Source: Nocardia blacklockiae (lineage in GTDB: Bacteria; Actinomycetota; Actinomycetes; Mycobacteriales; Mycobacteriaceae). Taken from it: a stretch of 64,000 bases of DNA. Position numbers and translations under genes: made by a program. Numbering within the stretch: position 1 is the stretch's first letter; the number at the start of each line of letters is the position of its first letter. Location: assembly GCF_015477355.1 (NCBI RefSeq), contig NZ_JADLRJ010000001.1:1054001-1118000 (forward strand), given 5' to 3'. The notes beneath the pieces were generated by a model. The model did no database searches and was not told the DNA's origin. It saw only the letters and a program-made list of their open reading frames with translations. Below are positions 53,146-60,976 of the stretch, piece by piece.

Positions 53146-54255
53146 CTATGTCTCCACGGCAGTGGCGGCCGACTGTCGTGCGGTGGTCGAGAGCAGCTCG
53201 TCCAATTGCCGTTCGGCGCGTTCGGCGCGGGCGAGGATGTGGGCGCGGGCGTCGTCCAGGGCCGCCAGGCGTTCCGCCGTTTCGGCGCGGGCCTTCTCCA
53301 ACGCCGTCGCGTGTTCGGTGCGCAGGGTCGCGAGGTCGGCGGCGGCGAGGCGGCGGGTGTCGGCCAGTTCGGCGCGGACCGTGGCGAGTTCGTCGCGGAC
53401 CCGGTTCAGTTCCGCGCGGGTCTCGGTCAGGGCCTCGGTGCGTTCGGCGACGGCCGCCTCGGCGCGTTCGATGGCGCGTTCGGCGTCGGCGGCCCGCTGC
53501 ACGGCCAGGTCCCGTTCCGCGGCCGACGCGGTGACCTGCTGTGCCGCTTCGCGTTTGGCTCGCTCGATATCCGCCGCCGCCTTCTGCCGGGCCAGCGCGA
53601 TCTCCTCGGCCGCCTGCTCCCGGGCGCGGTCCACGTCCTCGGCGGCCTCCCGGCGCGCGGTCCGGACCTCCGCTTCGGCCTCGGTGCGGGCGGCGAACAC
53701 GTCGTCGGCCGCCTGCTTGGTGACACGACCGACCTCGGCGAGGGCGTCGTCGCGGGCGGCCAGGGCCTCGGCGATGCGGGCCTCCGCCTGCTCGGCGGCG
53801 GTGGCGGCGTCCTCGGCGGCGGATTCGGCCGCGTCCCTGGCCGCTTCGGCCTCGCGGCGGGCCTGCTCGGCGGCGACGGTGGCCATCTCGGCCTCCGCGA
53901 TGCGCCGCGCCGCGTCCGCCTGCACCGCCTGGACCTGCGCTTCCGCCACCGCGGGGTCGGCCAGGGTGGACAGTTCCGCGACCGCGGCCTGCAGCGTGCC
54001 ACCCAGTTGATCGGCCAGGGAGCGGAACTGTGTGAGCAGTTCGTCGGCTCGCAGGCGCGCGGTCGTCACCGGACCCTGTTGCGTCACAGTGACGTTCGCG
54101 GCCGGTGTCTCGGCCTCCTGCTGGCGGCGCTGTCGTTCCCGCCAGGCCCGCCATCGGGTGTGGTCCGGGTGGTCGCAGTATTCCGACGGCCGGCCGGGTC
54201 CGCCGTTGCGTGTGATGGATCGCGAGCATCCCGGGTAGCTGCATACGTTCGACAC
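53146..54255 (-). CDS. Long coiled-coil protein with N-terminal Cys/His zinc-binding-like motif
   Basis: 369 residues. The first ~40 contain Cys at CSYPGC, a GPGRPSEYC and CDHPDH, a pattern like the short GRP-type zinc-binding motif; then R/Q-rich RWRAWRERQRRQQE. Residues ~75-365 are one nearly unbroken Ala/Glu/Arg-rich coiled coil with heptads, no globular domain. No family was identified. It may resemble KfrA-type DNA-binding coiled-coil proteins, which bind repeats upstream of their own gene; here CCAACGYWAC repeats lie right upstream (54265-54295), which fits, but the N-terminus is not KfrA's. GTG 54255 keeps these repeats outside the coding part; GTG 54300 is an alternative. Confidence 0.7.
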   Translation of the reverse strand: MSNVCSYPGCSRSITRNGGPGRPSEYCDHPDHTRWRAWRERQRRQQEAETPAANVTVTQQGPVTTARLRADELLTQFRSLADQLGGTLQAAVAELSTLADPAVAEAQVQAVQADAARRIAEAEMATVAAEQARREAEAARDAAESAAEDAATAAEQAEARIAEALAARDDALAEVGRVTKQAADDVFAARTEAEAEVRTARREAAEDVDRAREQAAEEIALARQKAAADIERAKREAAQQVTASAAERDLAVQRAADAERAIERAEAAVAERTEALTETRAELNRVRDELATVRAELADTRRLAAADLATLRTEHATALEKARAETAERLAALDDARAHILARAERAERQLDELLSTTARQSAATAVET

Positions 54256-54264
54256 CGGGGAATC

Positions 54265-54295
54265 GTAGCGTTGGTTTCGTCGAATCCAACGTAAC
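54265..54295. repeat. CCAACGYWAC repeat pair upstream of the coiled-coil gene
   Basis: An inverted copy GTAGCGTTGG (54265-54274) and a direct copy CCAACGTAAC (54286-54295) form a dyad with arms CGTTGG/CCAACG (54269-54291). A third copy CCAACGCTAC is at 54431-54440. Likely protein-binding sites; they lie directly before the GTG at 54255. Confidence 0.6.
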
Positions 54296-54343
54296 GACAC
54301 GAAACGAAACGCGGTGGGGCGCTTGCGGTCTGGTTGTGGCCTG

Positions 54344-54372
54344 ACCTCCGATAAGTGAACCTTATCAGAGGT
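54344..54372. promoter_or_regulatory. 12-base inverted repeat ACCTCYGATAAG
   Basis: Arms ACCTCCGATAAG (54344-54355) and CTTATCAGAGGT (54361-54372) pair at 11 of 12 positions around TGAAC. It could be an operator or a transcription stop between the divergent genes. Confidence 0.5.
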
Positions 54373-54528
54373 TAGCTCCTCCCTCTTTCATGAATGACGT
54401 CGCGAATATTTCGTTTACGTTTGGTCGCATCCAACGCTACGGAACAACTACGAAAGTCGACAAAAACTGGGCTCGGTAGTACAGCCGTACCGATTCGGTC
54501 CGTAGGTCTTCTCGATGTCCACTCGCGC

Positions 54529-54550
54529 GCTAGCTTGCTAGCATGCTAGC
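54529..54550 (+). promoter_or_regulatory. Triple GCTAGC, eight-base period, operator of the RHH gene
   Basis: GCTAGC at 54529, 54537 and 54545, an eight-base step, ends nine bases before the RHH start codon. The spacing is what adjacent dimers of ribbon-helix-helix repressors use, so autoregulation is likely. Confidence 0.55.
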
Positions 54551-54558
54551 CTCTGCGT

Positions 54559-54729
54559 GTGGCGGACGAGGAAGTGAAGCAGTTCAACGTCTACTTGCCG
54601 ATCGGGCTGATCAAGCAGGTGAAGCTGCAGGCGATCGAATCGGGCATGTCGCTGTCGGCACTGGTCGCCGCGGCGCTGCGGGACTACCTCGACGACGCAC
54701 AGCGGCAGACCGACAGCGGAAAGGACTGA
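54559..54729 (+). CDS. Ribbon-helix-helix small DNA-binding protein
   Basis: 56 residues. The strand [19 protein letters not shown] and the following helices [18 protein letters not shown] match the ribbon-helix-helix (CopG/Arc-like) fold, in which the first strand reads the DNA and a dimer is formed. GTG 54559 follows a triple GCTAGC that is its probable operator. It leads an operon with a VOC protein (starts two bases after its stop) and a methyltransferase. Such RHH proteins also serve as antitoxins, but the partner here is not a known toxin type, so a plain repressor is more likely. Confidence 0.8.
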   Translation: MADEEVKQFNVYLPIGLIKQVKLQAIESGMSLSALVAAALRDYLDDAQRQTDSGKD

Positions 54730-54730
54730 T

Positions 54731-55072
54731 ATGACGACCGAGGGCATCGAGGCCGTGTTCCTGGAGACCCACAACTGGGGCAAAACGGCCAGATTCCTGC
54801 AGGGATTGGGGTATGAGGTCGAGTTCGAGACGGACCACAACTCGGGGCAGTTTCGTAACAGTGACGGTCCCTACGTGTTCGTGGCCGAGGTGGCACCCAC
54901 GCAGGAGCCGCGCACGCAGCTGGTGTTGAAGGTCGCCGGCACGGACCAGCGGCCGGGCGCGGACGTCGAGATCGTCAGCGACTTCGAGCAGACCCACTAC
55001 GGCACCCAGGAGATGACCGTCCGCGATCCGGACGGGCGACTGTGGAGCCTGCAGGCGCCCGGGAAGGAGTGA
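54731..55072 (+). CDS. VOC-family (glyoxalase-like) protein
   Basis: 113 residues forming one VOC unit (GIEAVFLETHNWGKTARFLQGLG at the start, GPYVFVAEVA in the middle, TVRDPDGRLWSLQAP at the end). His and Glu metal-ligand positions are partly kept (ETHNW, FVAEV), so a metal-dependent enzyme is possible but a binding protein is equally so. ATG 54731 begins two bases after the RHH stop; its end is six bases from the methyltransferase GTG. It is the middle gene of the RHH-VOC-methyltransferase operon. Confidence 0.85.
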   Translation: MTTEGIEAVFLETHNWGKTARFLQGLGYEVEFETDHNSGQFRNSDGPYVFVAEVAPTQEPRTQLVLKVAGTDQRPGADVEIVSDFEQTHYGTQEMTVRDPDGRLWSLQAPGKE

Positions 55073-55077
55073 TCTTC

Positions 55078-55932
55078 GTGGCCGAGGACTTGCAGGTCGG
55101 GCCGGAGCACACCGCGGTGCGGGTGGCGCTGTGGCGTGCCGTGCACCTGCGGAACGATTCCGCGCCTTACGTTTTCGAGGACGAGGTGGGGCTGCGGCTG
55201 GCCGATCCCGAGGACGACTGGCAGCGGCGGCCGGATATGGACCCGGTCACCACCGGTCCGATGCGCGCGGGGGTGCTCGCCCGTGCCCGATTCATCGAGG
55301 ACCTGGTGGCCGAGCAGGCGGCGCGCGGCGTCGACCAGTACGTGATCCTCGGCGCGGGGCTGGACACCTTCGCGCAGCGGCGTCCCGACCTCGCCGCGCG
55401 GCTCACGGTGTTCGAGGTCGATCAGCCGGGTCCGCAGGCGTGGAAGCGGCAGCGGTTGGCGGAGCTGGGGTTCGGTGTGCCGCCGTGGCTGCGGCTGGTG
55501 CCGGTGGATTTCGAGGTGGACTCGTGGTGGGAGCGGCTCGCGGCGACCGGGTTCGATCCGCATCGCCCGGCCGTCGTCGCCTCGACCGGGGTGTCCATGT
55601 ACCTCACCCGGGAGGCGAATATCGCGACGCTGCGGCAGATCTCGGCGCTCGCGCCCGGCTCGACACTGGCTACCACCTTCATGCTGCCGATCGATCTCGT
55701 CGGCCCGGACGAGCAGCGCCTGCGCCGCTTCGCCGAGGACGGCGCCCGATCCTCCGGCACCCCGTTCGTCAGCTTCTTCACCCCCGAGGAGATGGTGGCG
55801 CTGGCCACGGCGGCCGGTTTCGCCACGGCGCAGCACATCTCGTCGGCGGAGCTGACCGCCCGCTACTTCGCCGACCGGGCCGACGGCCTCCGTCCTGCCG
55901 AGTCCGAGCAGATCCTGCTGGCCGCCACCTGA
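55078..55932 (+). CDS. SAM-dependent methyltransferase, PPM1/leucine carboxyl methyltransferase-like
   Basis: 284 residues. The class I methyltransferase pattern of actinobacterial TIGR00027/PPM1 proteins: DPVTTGPMRAGVLARARFIED, the SAM-binding QYVILGAGLDTFAQR, FEVDQPGPQAWKRQRL with the Asp for the SAM ribose, and STGVSMYLTREANI. Family members are plentiful in mycobacteria and mostly uncharacterised; some methylate small molecules or carboxyl groups. GTG 55078 follows GGAAGGAG. Last gene of the RHH-VOC-methyltransferase operon, converging on the next gene. Confidence 0.9.
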   Translation: MAEDLQVGPEHTAVRVALWRAVHLRNDSAPYVFEDEVGLRLADPEDDWQRRPDMDPVTTGPMRAGVLARARFIEDLVAEQAARGVDQYVILGAGLDTFAQRRPDLAARLTVFEVDQPGPQAWKRQRLAELGFGVPPWLRLVPVDFEVDSWWERLAATGFDPHRPAVVASTGVSMYLTREANIATLRQISALAPGSTLATTFMLPIDLVGPDEQRLRRFAEDGARSSGTPFVSFFTPEEMVALATAAGFATAQHISSAELTARYFADRADGLRPAESEQILLAAT

Positions 55933-55950
55933 TCCCGACCCGTCGCGGAG

Positions 55951-56838
55951 TCAATCCCGGCCCGAGCGCTCGGCGAGTTCGGCGAGCAGGGCGAGGGTGC
56001 GCTGGGCCGCCGGGTGCTGGGCGACGAAGTCCCGCACCGAGATACCGACGAACCGAACCGGCGTCGGTGCGGTGAGCGGGACGGCGACGACTCCGCCGGG
56101 CAGGTCCCGCGCCGCGAGCCGGGGTAACGCCGTGATGCCGATGCCGGTGGCGACCATCGGCAACGCTGTGCCGTAGTCGGGAGTCTGCACCTGGAAGCGC
56201 GGGGTGACGCCCGCGTGCGCGCAGGCGTCGAGCAGGATGCGCCGGCACGGGCCGTCGGCGGGCTCGTTGTCGATCCACGAGCGGTCGGCGAGTTCGCCCA
56301 GCGGCACGTCCGGGCGCGCGGCGAGCGGGTCGTCGGCGCGCACCGCCAGCACGTACGGATCCGCGAGCAAACGTCGAACCTGGACGCCCGCAGGCGGTTT
56401 CACGGTCTCGTCCTCGATGAATATCTCGATGTCGCATCGCCCGGCACCGGCCTCGGCCAGCCGGAGTTCCAGTCGCAGATCCGGGAACTCGCCGCGCAGC
56501 GCCTCCACGACGGGCGGCAGCCAGGTCGCGCCCACCGAGGCGACGTAGCCGATCGACAGGCTGCCCACCCGTCCGGCGCGCAGGTCGCCGACGACACCGT
56601 CGAGGCGGCTCAGTTCCTCGAACAGCCGGTCCGACGCCGCCGCGAGGGCGCGCCCGGCAGGAGTGGGTTCGATACCGCGGCCGGACTTCTCGACGAGGCA
56701 CAGCCCGGTCTGCCGCTGGAGCGCGGCGAGTTGCTGGCTGGCGGCCGAGGGCGTGTACCCGAGCGCCGCGGCACTGGCGCGCACGGAACCGGTGGCGACG
56801 ACGGTGCGCAGCAACCGCAGTCTGGTGAGGTCGAGCAT
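55951..56838 (-). CDS. LysR-family transcriptional regulator
   Basis: 295 residues. N-terminal winged HTH (LRLLRTVVATGSVRASAAAL, GYTPSAASQQLAALQRQTG) and the effector domain (about 90-290; SLSIGYVASVGATWLPPVVEAL). It is divergent from an EamA-type exporter across a short gap (ATG 56838; exporter start near 57025), so it probably regulates that gene. The HTH resembles LysR proteins that control exporters of amino acids or aromatics. Ligand unknown. Confidence 0.9.
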   Translation of the reverse strand: MLDLTRLRLLRTVVATGSVRASAAALGYTPSAASQQLAALQRQTGLCLVEKSGRGIEPTPAGRALAAASDRLFEELSRLDGVVGDLRAGRVGSLSIGYVASVGATWLPPVVEALRGEFPDLRLELRLAEAGAGRCDIEIFIEDETVKPPAGVQVRRLLADPYVLAVRADDPLAARPDVPLGELADRSWIDNEPADGPCRRILLDACAHAGVTPRFQVQTPDYGTALPMVATGIGITALPRLAARDLPGGVVAVPLTAPTPVRFVGISVRDFVAQHPAAQRTLALLAELAERSGRD

Positions 56839-57024
56839 ACGTCGATCGTACAGCTGTGCTTAACAGATGCGTCGTTATGATCGCTTGTGCTGTCCGATGC
56901 CTCGCGTGACGATGGCGTGGTGACCTTCGCAGCTCGTACCGATACCGCTTCCCCGTCCGCACATGGAACGACGAGTCCGAAATTCGCTTGTCGCGTTCCC
57001 GGGTCGGCGACGACGATCACTGGC

Positions 57025-57975
57025 GTGACCCAGGTGGCCGACTCGTTGTCCGAACCCGCGTCCCGGCGTGGCCGCCCCGATCTCGGCAGTGCGGGGGCCG
57101 CGCTGGTGGCGGTGGTCCTGTGGGCGTCGGCATTCGTCGCGATTCGCGATGCGGGGCCGCATCTTTCGCCCGCGCCGATGGCGCTGCTGCGGCTCGCGGT
57201 GGCCGCCGTGGCGTTGACGATCCCGGTGCTGGCGCGGCGGGGCGTGGCGCGCCGCGTGCCGCGGTCGCCGCGGGCGTTGCTGCTCGTCGCGGCGTACGCG
57301 GTGCTGTGGCTGGCCGGTTACACCGTGGCGCTGAATACCGCGGAGTTGCACGTGGACGCTGGGACGGCGGCGCTGCTGGTGAATCTCGCGCCGCTGCTGG
57401 TCGCGTTCGGCGCGGCCGTGTTGTTCCGGGAGCGGCTGACGCGTTCGCTGCTGATCGGGGCGGTGCTGTCGCTGGCCGGTGTCGCGATCATCGCGGTGTC
57501 CAGCGGGGCCGGTCACCGCGACGGGCTCGGGGTGCTGCTGTGTGTGGTCGCCGCGGTGCTGTACGCGGCGGGCGTGCTGGTGCAGAAGCCGGCGCTGCGG
57601 TATGTGGACGCGCTGACCGCGATCTGGCTCGGCTGCCTCATCGGCACGGTCGCGCTGCTGCCCTGGGCGGGGCAACTGGTCGCCGAGTTGTCGGCCGCGC
57701 CCGGACGGGTCGTCGCCGACGGCGTCTATCTCGGATTGCTCCCCACCGCACTGGGTTTCACCGCCTGGTCCTACGCGCTGCATCGCACCGACGCGGGTCG
57801 TCTCACCGCGAGCACCTATGCCGTCCCGGCGATCTCGATTCTGCTGTCCTGGGCGCTGCTCGGTGAGATTCCGACGGCGTGGGGATTGCTCGGCGGGACC
57901 GTGTGCCTCGTCGGAGTCGCCCTGTCGCGCCGCACCGGCGGACGGACCGCACGGCCGCGAGCGCGCTCCCACTAG
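57025..57975 (+). CDS. EamA/DMT-superfamily exporter
   Basis: 316 residues, ten predicted helices in two EamA repeats. Typical segments: GAALVAVVLWASAFVAIRDAG, SPAPMALLRLAVAAVAL, HVDAGTAALLVNLAPLLVAFG and a second half with STYAVPAISILLSWALLGE and LLGGTVCLVGVALS. Members export metabolites such as amino acids or drugs. GTG 57025 was chosen because the region before it (to 56887) does not look coding. Divergent from the LysR gene, its probable regulator. Confidence 0.88.
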   Translation: MTQVADSLSEPASRRGRPDLGSAGAALVAVVLWASAFVAIRDAGPHLSPAPMALLRLAVAAVALTIPVLARRGVARRVPRSPRALLLVAAYAVLWLAGYTVALNTAELHVDAGTAALLVNLAPLLVAFGAAVLFRERLTRSLLIGAVLSLAGVAIIAVSSGAGHRDGLGVLLCVVAAVLYAAGVLVQKPALRYVDALTAIWLGCLIGTVALLPWAGQLVAELSAAPGRVVADGVYLGLLPTALGFTAWSYALHRTDAGRLTASTYAVPAISILLSWALLGEIPTAWGLLGGTVCLVGVALSRRTGGRTARPRARSH

Positions 57976-58052
57976 GGGTGCGCGAATCGGAATCGGCTGT
58001 CCCGCGCGTGGTTTCAGCGTGCGACGCCGCAGTCGCGGTACTGTCGCGGGCG

Positions 58053-59279
58053 ATGAGTATGTCAGCGGAACCGGCCGCCGGCGAAGGCGGGAGCAGTGCC
58101 GTGCCCGAGGTCGTGCACACCGAGTTGCGGCGCGGCGTGCGCAGTGTGCTCGTGGACGCGGCGGCGTTGCGGCTGGTGCGGGAGCGGTTCGACGACGACC
58201 AGGCGGGCGCGCTGCGGCGGTATCTCGAGGCCTCGCAGTCGCCGAACACGGTGCGCGCGTACCGGTCCGACTGGATCGCGTGGTCGGCGTGGTGCGCGGC
58301 GGAGGGGCGACAGGCGCTGCCCGCCGACCCGCTGGATGTCGCGGTGTATCTCGCGGCCGCCGCCGACACCCGCAAGGCGGGCGGCGAATGGGCGTTCAGC
58401 GCGGCGACCCTGGAACGCAAGAGCGCCGCCATCGCCGCCGTGCACGCCGCCAACGGGCTGCCCTCCCCCACCCGGACCGACGTCGTCCGGCTGACACTGC
58501 GCGGTATCCGCCGGACCCGCCGGACGCAGCCCAATCGCAAGCGCCCGGTACTGCTGCACACCCTGGAGCAGCTGCTCGCCGGTCTGCCGACGCCCGGCTG
58601 GCCGACCGAACCGGCCCGCCGCCGCGACGCGCTGGTGCTGCTGGTCGGTTTCGCGGGAGCGTTGCGCCGCAGCGAGATCGCCGGACTGCGGATCGCCGAC
58701 GTCCGGGTCGACCTCGACCACGCCACCGGCGAGCCGATCCTGCTGATCCAGCTGCCCGCCACCAAGACCGATCCGACCGGCGCCGCGGGCCAGCGCGTCG
58801 CCCTGCCCCGGGGGCATCGGCCGCGCACCTGCCCGGTGTGCGCCTTCGCCGACTGGATGCGCTTGCGCGAGAATCACTTCCAGCGCGGCACCGACGGCCT
58901 GCGGACGTGGCTCGCCGAGGCCGCGCCCGCGGACGGCGCCATCCACCGCTGTCACGCCTTCACCGGCACCACCCTCACCGACCCGGATCTGCCGCTGTTC
59001 CCGACGATTTCGCGGCACGGCGGGATCGGTTCCGAGGCCATGTCCGGGCGGGCCGTCGCCGAGCTGGTGAAGCGCTATGCCGCGCGCGCGGGGCTGAACC
59101 CGGATCTGTTCTCCGGGCACTCGCTGCGCGCCGGGTTCGCGACCCAGGCCGCTCTCGGTGGGGCCAGCGACCGCGAGATCATGCGGCAGGGTCGCTGGTC
59201 CAATCCTCGCACCGTGCACGGCTACATCCGCACGGCCAATCCGCTGGAGGACAACGCTGTCACGAAACTCGGGTTGTGA
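58053..59279 (+). CDS. Tyrosine-type site-specific recombinase/integrase
   Basis: 408 residues. N-terminal SAM-like core-binding domain (about 55-160; RYLEASQSPNTVRAYRSDWIAWSAW) and a C-terminal catalytic domain. The set Arg (in GALRRSEIAGL), His356 and Arg359 (GHSLRAG), Trp382 (RQGRW) at the His/Trp position and Tyr391 (HGYIR) is complete, so it should be active. A CPVCAFADWM and HRC insert may bind metal. No phage or element genes adjoin it. ATG 58053 is taken as start; the frame is open further upstream but in the exporter gene. Just after the stop are two palindromes that may be its recombination or control sites. Confidence 0.9.
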   Translation: MSMSAEPAAGEGGSSAVPEVVHTELRRGVRSVLVDAAALRLVRERFDDDQAGALRRYLEASQSPNTVRAYRSDWIAWSAWCAAEGRQALPADPLDVAVYLAAAADTRKAGGEWAFSAATLERKSAAIAAVHAANGLPSPTRTDVVRLTLRGIRRTRRTQPNRKRPVLLHTLEQLLAGLPTPGWPTEPARRRDALVLLVGFAGALRRSEIAGLRIADVRVDLDHATGEPILLIQLPATKTDPTGAAGQRVALPRGHRPRTCPVCAFADWMRLRENHFQRGTDGLRTWLAEAAPADGAIHRCHAFTGTTLTDPDLPLFPTISRHGGIGSEAMSGRAVAELVKRYAARAGLNPDLFSGHSLRAGFATQAALGGASDREIMRQGRWSNPRTVHGYIRTANPLEDNAVTKLGL

Positions 59280-59281
59280 GG

Positions 59282-59295
59282 GATTTCGGGAAATC
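59282..59295. repeat. GATTTC-GG-GAAATC palindrome after the integrase
   Basis: Perfect six-base arms directly after the integrase stop. With the next palindrome (59320-59334) it may be a terminator, an operator or part of a recombination site. Confidence 0.4.
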
Positions 59296-59319
59296 GGTTG
59301 TGACATGTGTCCCGTTGTG

Positions 59320-59334
59320 CGAAATGGCATTTCG
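59320..59334. repeat. CGAAATG-G-CATTTCG palindrome after the integrase
   Basis: Perfect seven-base arms around one base, 38 bases after the preceding palindrome start, with a smaller dyad GACA-TG-TGTC between them. Confidence 0.4.
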
Positions 59335-59491
59335 TGGCTAGCGCTGGTCAATTTCGACACCTTCAGGCCTGCTACCTGGGGTGATGTGGAAAGAATTCGC
59401 TGATTCGAGCCGACGACCGCTTCGTTCGCATTTCCCCTTTGCGTGAAGAAACATTTTATGCCCCCGGGCGCGTGCCAATACCTTCGCAGAC

Positions 59492-60976
59492 ATGGAATGG
59501 AACTTTCGATCGGCCGAGGAAATCGTGGCCGCCCTGCGGGCCGGTGTGGTGAGCTCGGCGGAGTTGACCGACGAGGCGATCGCTCGCATCGAGCGCGACG
59601 ACGAGGCGATCAACGCGATCTGTGTGCCGGACTTCGAGAATGCCCGGGCCGCCGCGCGCGCCGCCGACCGGGCGCGTGCCCAGGGGGAGGACCGGCCGCT
59701 GCTCGGGGTGCCGATCACGGTCAAGGAGTGCTACGACATCGCCGGGCTGCCCACGACGTGGGGCATACCGCGGTTCCGGGACTACGTGCCGGCCGAGGAC
59801 GCGGTGCAGGTGGCGCGGGTGAAGGCGGCCGGTGCGGTGGTGCTCGGCAAGACCAATGTGCCGGTGACGCTGCGAGATATCCAGAGCTTCAACGACATCT
59901 ACGGCACCACCAACAATCCGTGGGATCTCACGCGTACGCCGGGTGGGTCGTCCGGTGGCTCGGCGGCGGCGCTGGCGGCCGGATTCGGTGCGCTGTCGCT
60001 CGGCTCCGACCTCGCCGGGTCGTTGCGCACGCCCGCGCATTTCTGCGGCATCTACGCGCACAAACCGACAGTGGGTCTGGTGGCGTCTCGCGGCATGGTC
60101 GCGCCGCCCGGGCCGGCCTTGCCGGTCGATCCCGACCTCGCCGTCGTCGGTCCGATGGCGCGCACCGCCCGCGACCTCACGCTGCTGCTCGACGTGATGG
60201 CCGGCCCGGACCCGCTCACCCACGGCCTCGCCTACAACCTCGCGCTGCCGCCCGCGCGCCACGATCGGCCGGCCGATTTCCGGGTGCTGGTCGTCGAGGA
60301 ACATCCGCTCATTCCGACCGGTGCGGCGGTGCGGGCGGGCGTGCACCGGGTCGCCGAGGCGCTCGCCGAGGCGGGCGCCCGCGTCGAACGGCACAGCCCG
60401 CTGCTGCCCGACCAGGCCGAGGCGGCGACGCTCTACATGCGGCTCATGTTGTCGACCGCCGCCGCGAGTCTTCCCTTCGACGAATACGAACAGCTGCGGA
60501 CCCGGGCCGCCGCCCTGCCCGCCGACGACCGGAGCCTCGCGGCGGCGCGGCTGCGGGGCATGGTGCTCAGCCACCGCGGCTGGGTCGAGGCCGACCACGG
60601 CCGCGAACTCCACCGCCGGGCCTGGCGGCGGCTCTTCGCCGAGTTCGATGCCGTGGTCTGCCCCGTCACGCCCACTCCCGCCTATCCGCACAACCACAAC
60701 GGCGATCTCGAGGACCGGAGCGTCGACATCGACGGCGTCGAGTACCCGTACTTCGACCAGGTCGTGTGGGCGGGTACGGCCACCATGCCCGGCCTGCCCG
60801 CGACCGCCGTTCCGGCGGGACTTTCGCCCGAGGGGCTGCCGGTGGGAGTGCAGCTCATCGGTCCGATGTTCGAGGACCGCACCCCGCTGCGGCTGGCCGA
60901 ACTGCTCGAGGAGAAGCTCGGCGGCTTCCGGGCGCCGGAGTCCACGGCCCGGGTCAGCGGAACGGCGGCTCGTTGA
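59492..60976 (+). CDS. Amidase-signature-family hydrolase
   Basis: 494 residues. Ser-cisSer-Lys triad: Lys78 in PITVKECYD, Ser153 in TPGGSSGGSAAA and nucleophile Ser177 in GSDLAGSLRTPAHFCG, spaced like other members. The usual GG before the nucleophile is AG here, which is tolerated. It hydrolyses an amide of unknown nature (candidates: aryl or fatty amides). ATG 59492 gives the standard N-terminus MEWNFRSAEEIVAAL. The stop overlaps the end of the convergent AMP nucleosidase gene by 23 bases. The ~210 bases before it hold the integrase-linked palindromes and no gene. Confidence 0.92.
   Translation: MEWNFRSAEEIVAALRAGVVSSAELTDEAIARIERDDEAINAICVPDFENARAAARAADRARAQGEDRPLLGVPITVKECYDIAGLPTTWGIPRFRDYVPAEDAVQVARVKAAGAVVLGKTNVPVTLRDIQSFNDIYGTTNNPWDLTRTPGGSSGGSAAALAAGFGALSLGSDLAGSLRTPAHFCGIYAHKPTVGLVASRGMVAPPGPALPVDPDLAVVGPMARTARDLTLLLDVMAGPDPLTHGLAYNLALPPARHDRPADFRVLVVEEHPLIPTGAAVRAGVHRVAEALAEAGARVERHSPLLPDQAEAATLYMRLMLSTAAASLPFDEYEQLRTRAAALPADDRSLAAARLRGMVLSHRGWVEADHGRELHRRAWRRLFAEFDAVVCPVTPTPAYPHNHNGDLEDRSVDIDGVEYPYFDQVVWAGTATMPGLPATAVPAGLSPEGLPVGVQLIGPMFEDRTPLRLAELLEEKLGGFRAPESTARVSGTAAR

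Larger units (their letters stand above)
54296..54558. other. AT-richer divergent control region
   Basis: No gene is seen. It holds a 12-base inverted repeat (54344-54372), the third CCAACGCTAC copy (54431-54440), and three GCTAGC copies (54529-54550) just before the RHH gene. The base composition is clearly lower in GC than the surroundings. Confidence 0.55.

Noticed and set aside
54559-55072. Toxin-antitoxin system (RHH antitoxin plus partner)
   Set aside because: The downstream protein is a typical VOC fold, not a known toxin; an autoregulated operon explains the arrangement better.
57025-59279. Prophage or integrative element around the tyrosine recombinase
   Set aside because: Neighbours are ordinary metabolic and transport genes, with no structural, replication or transfer genes and no clear attachment repeats.
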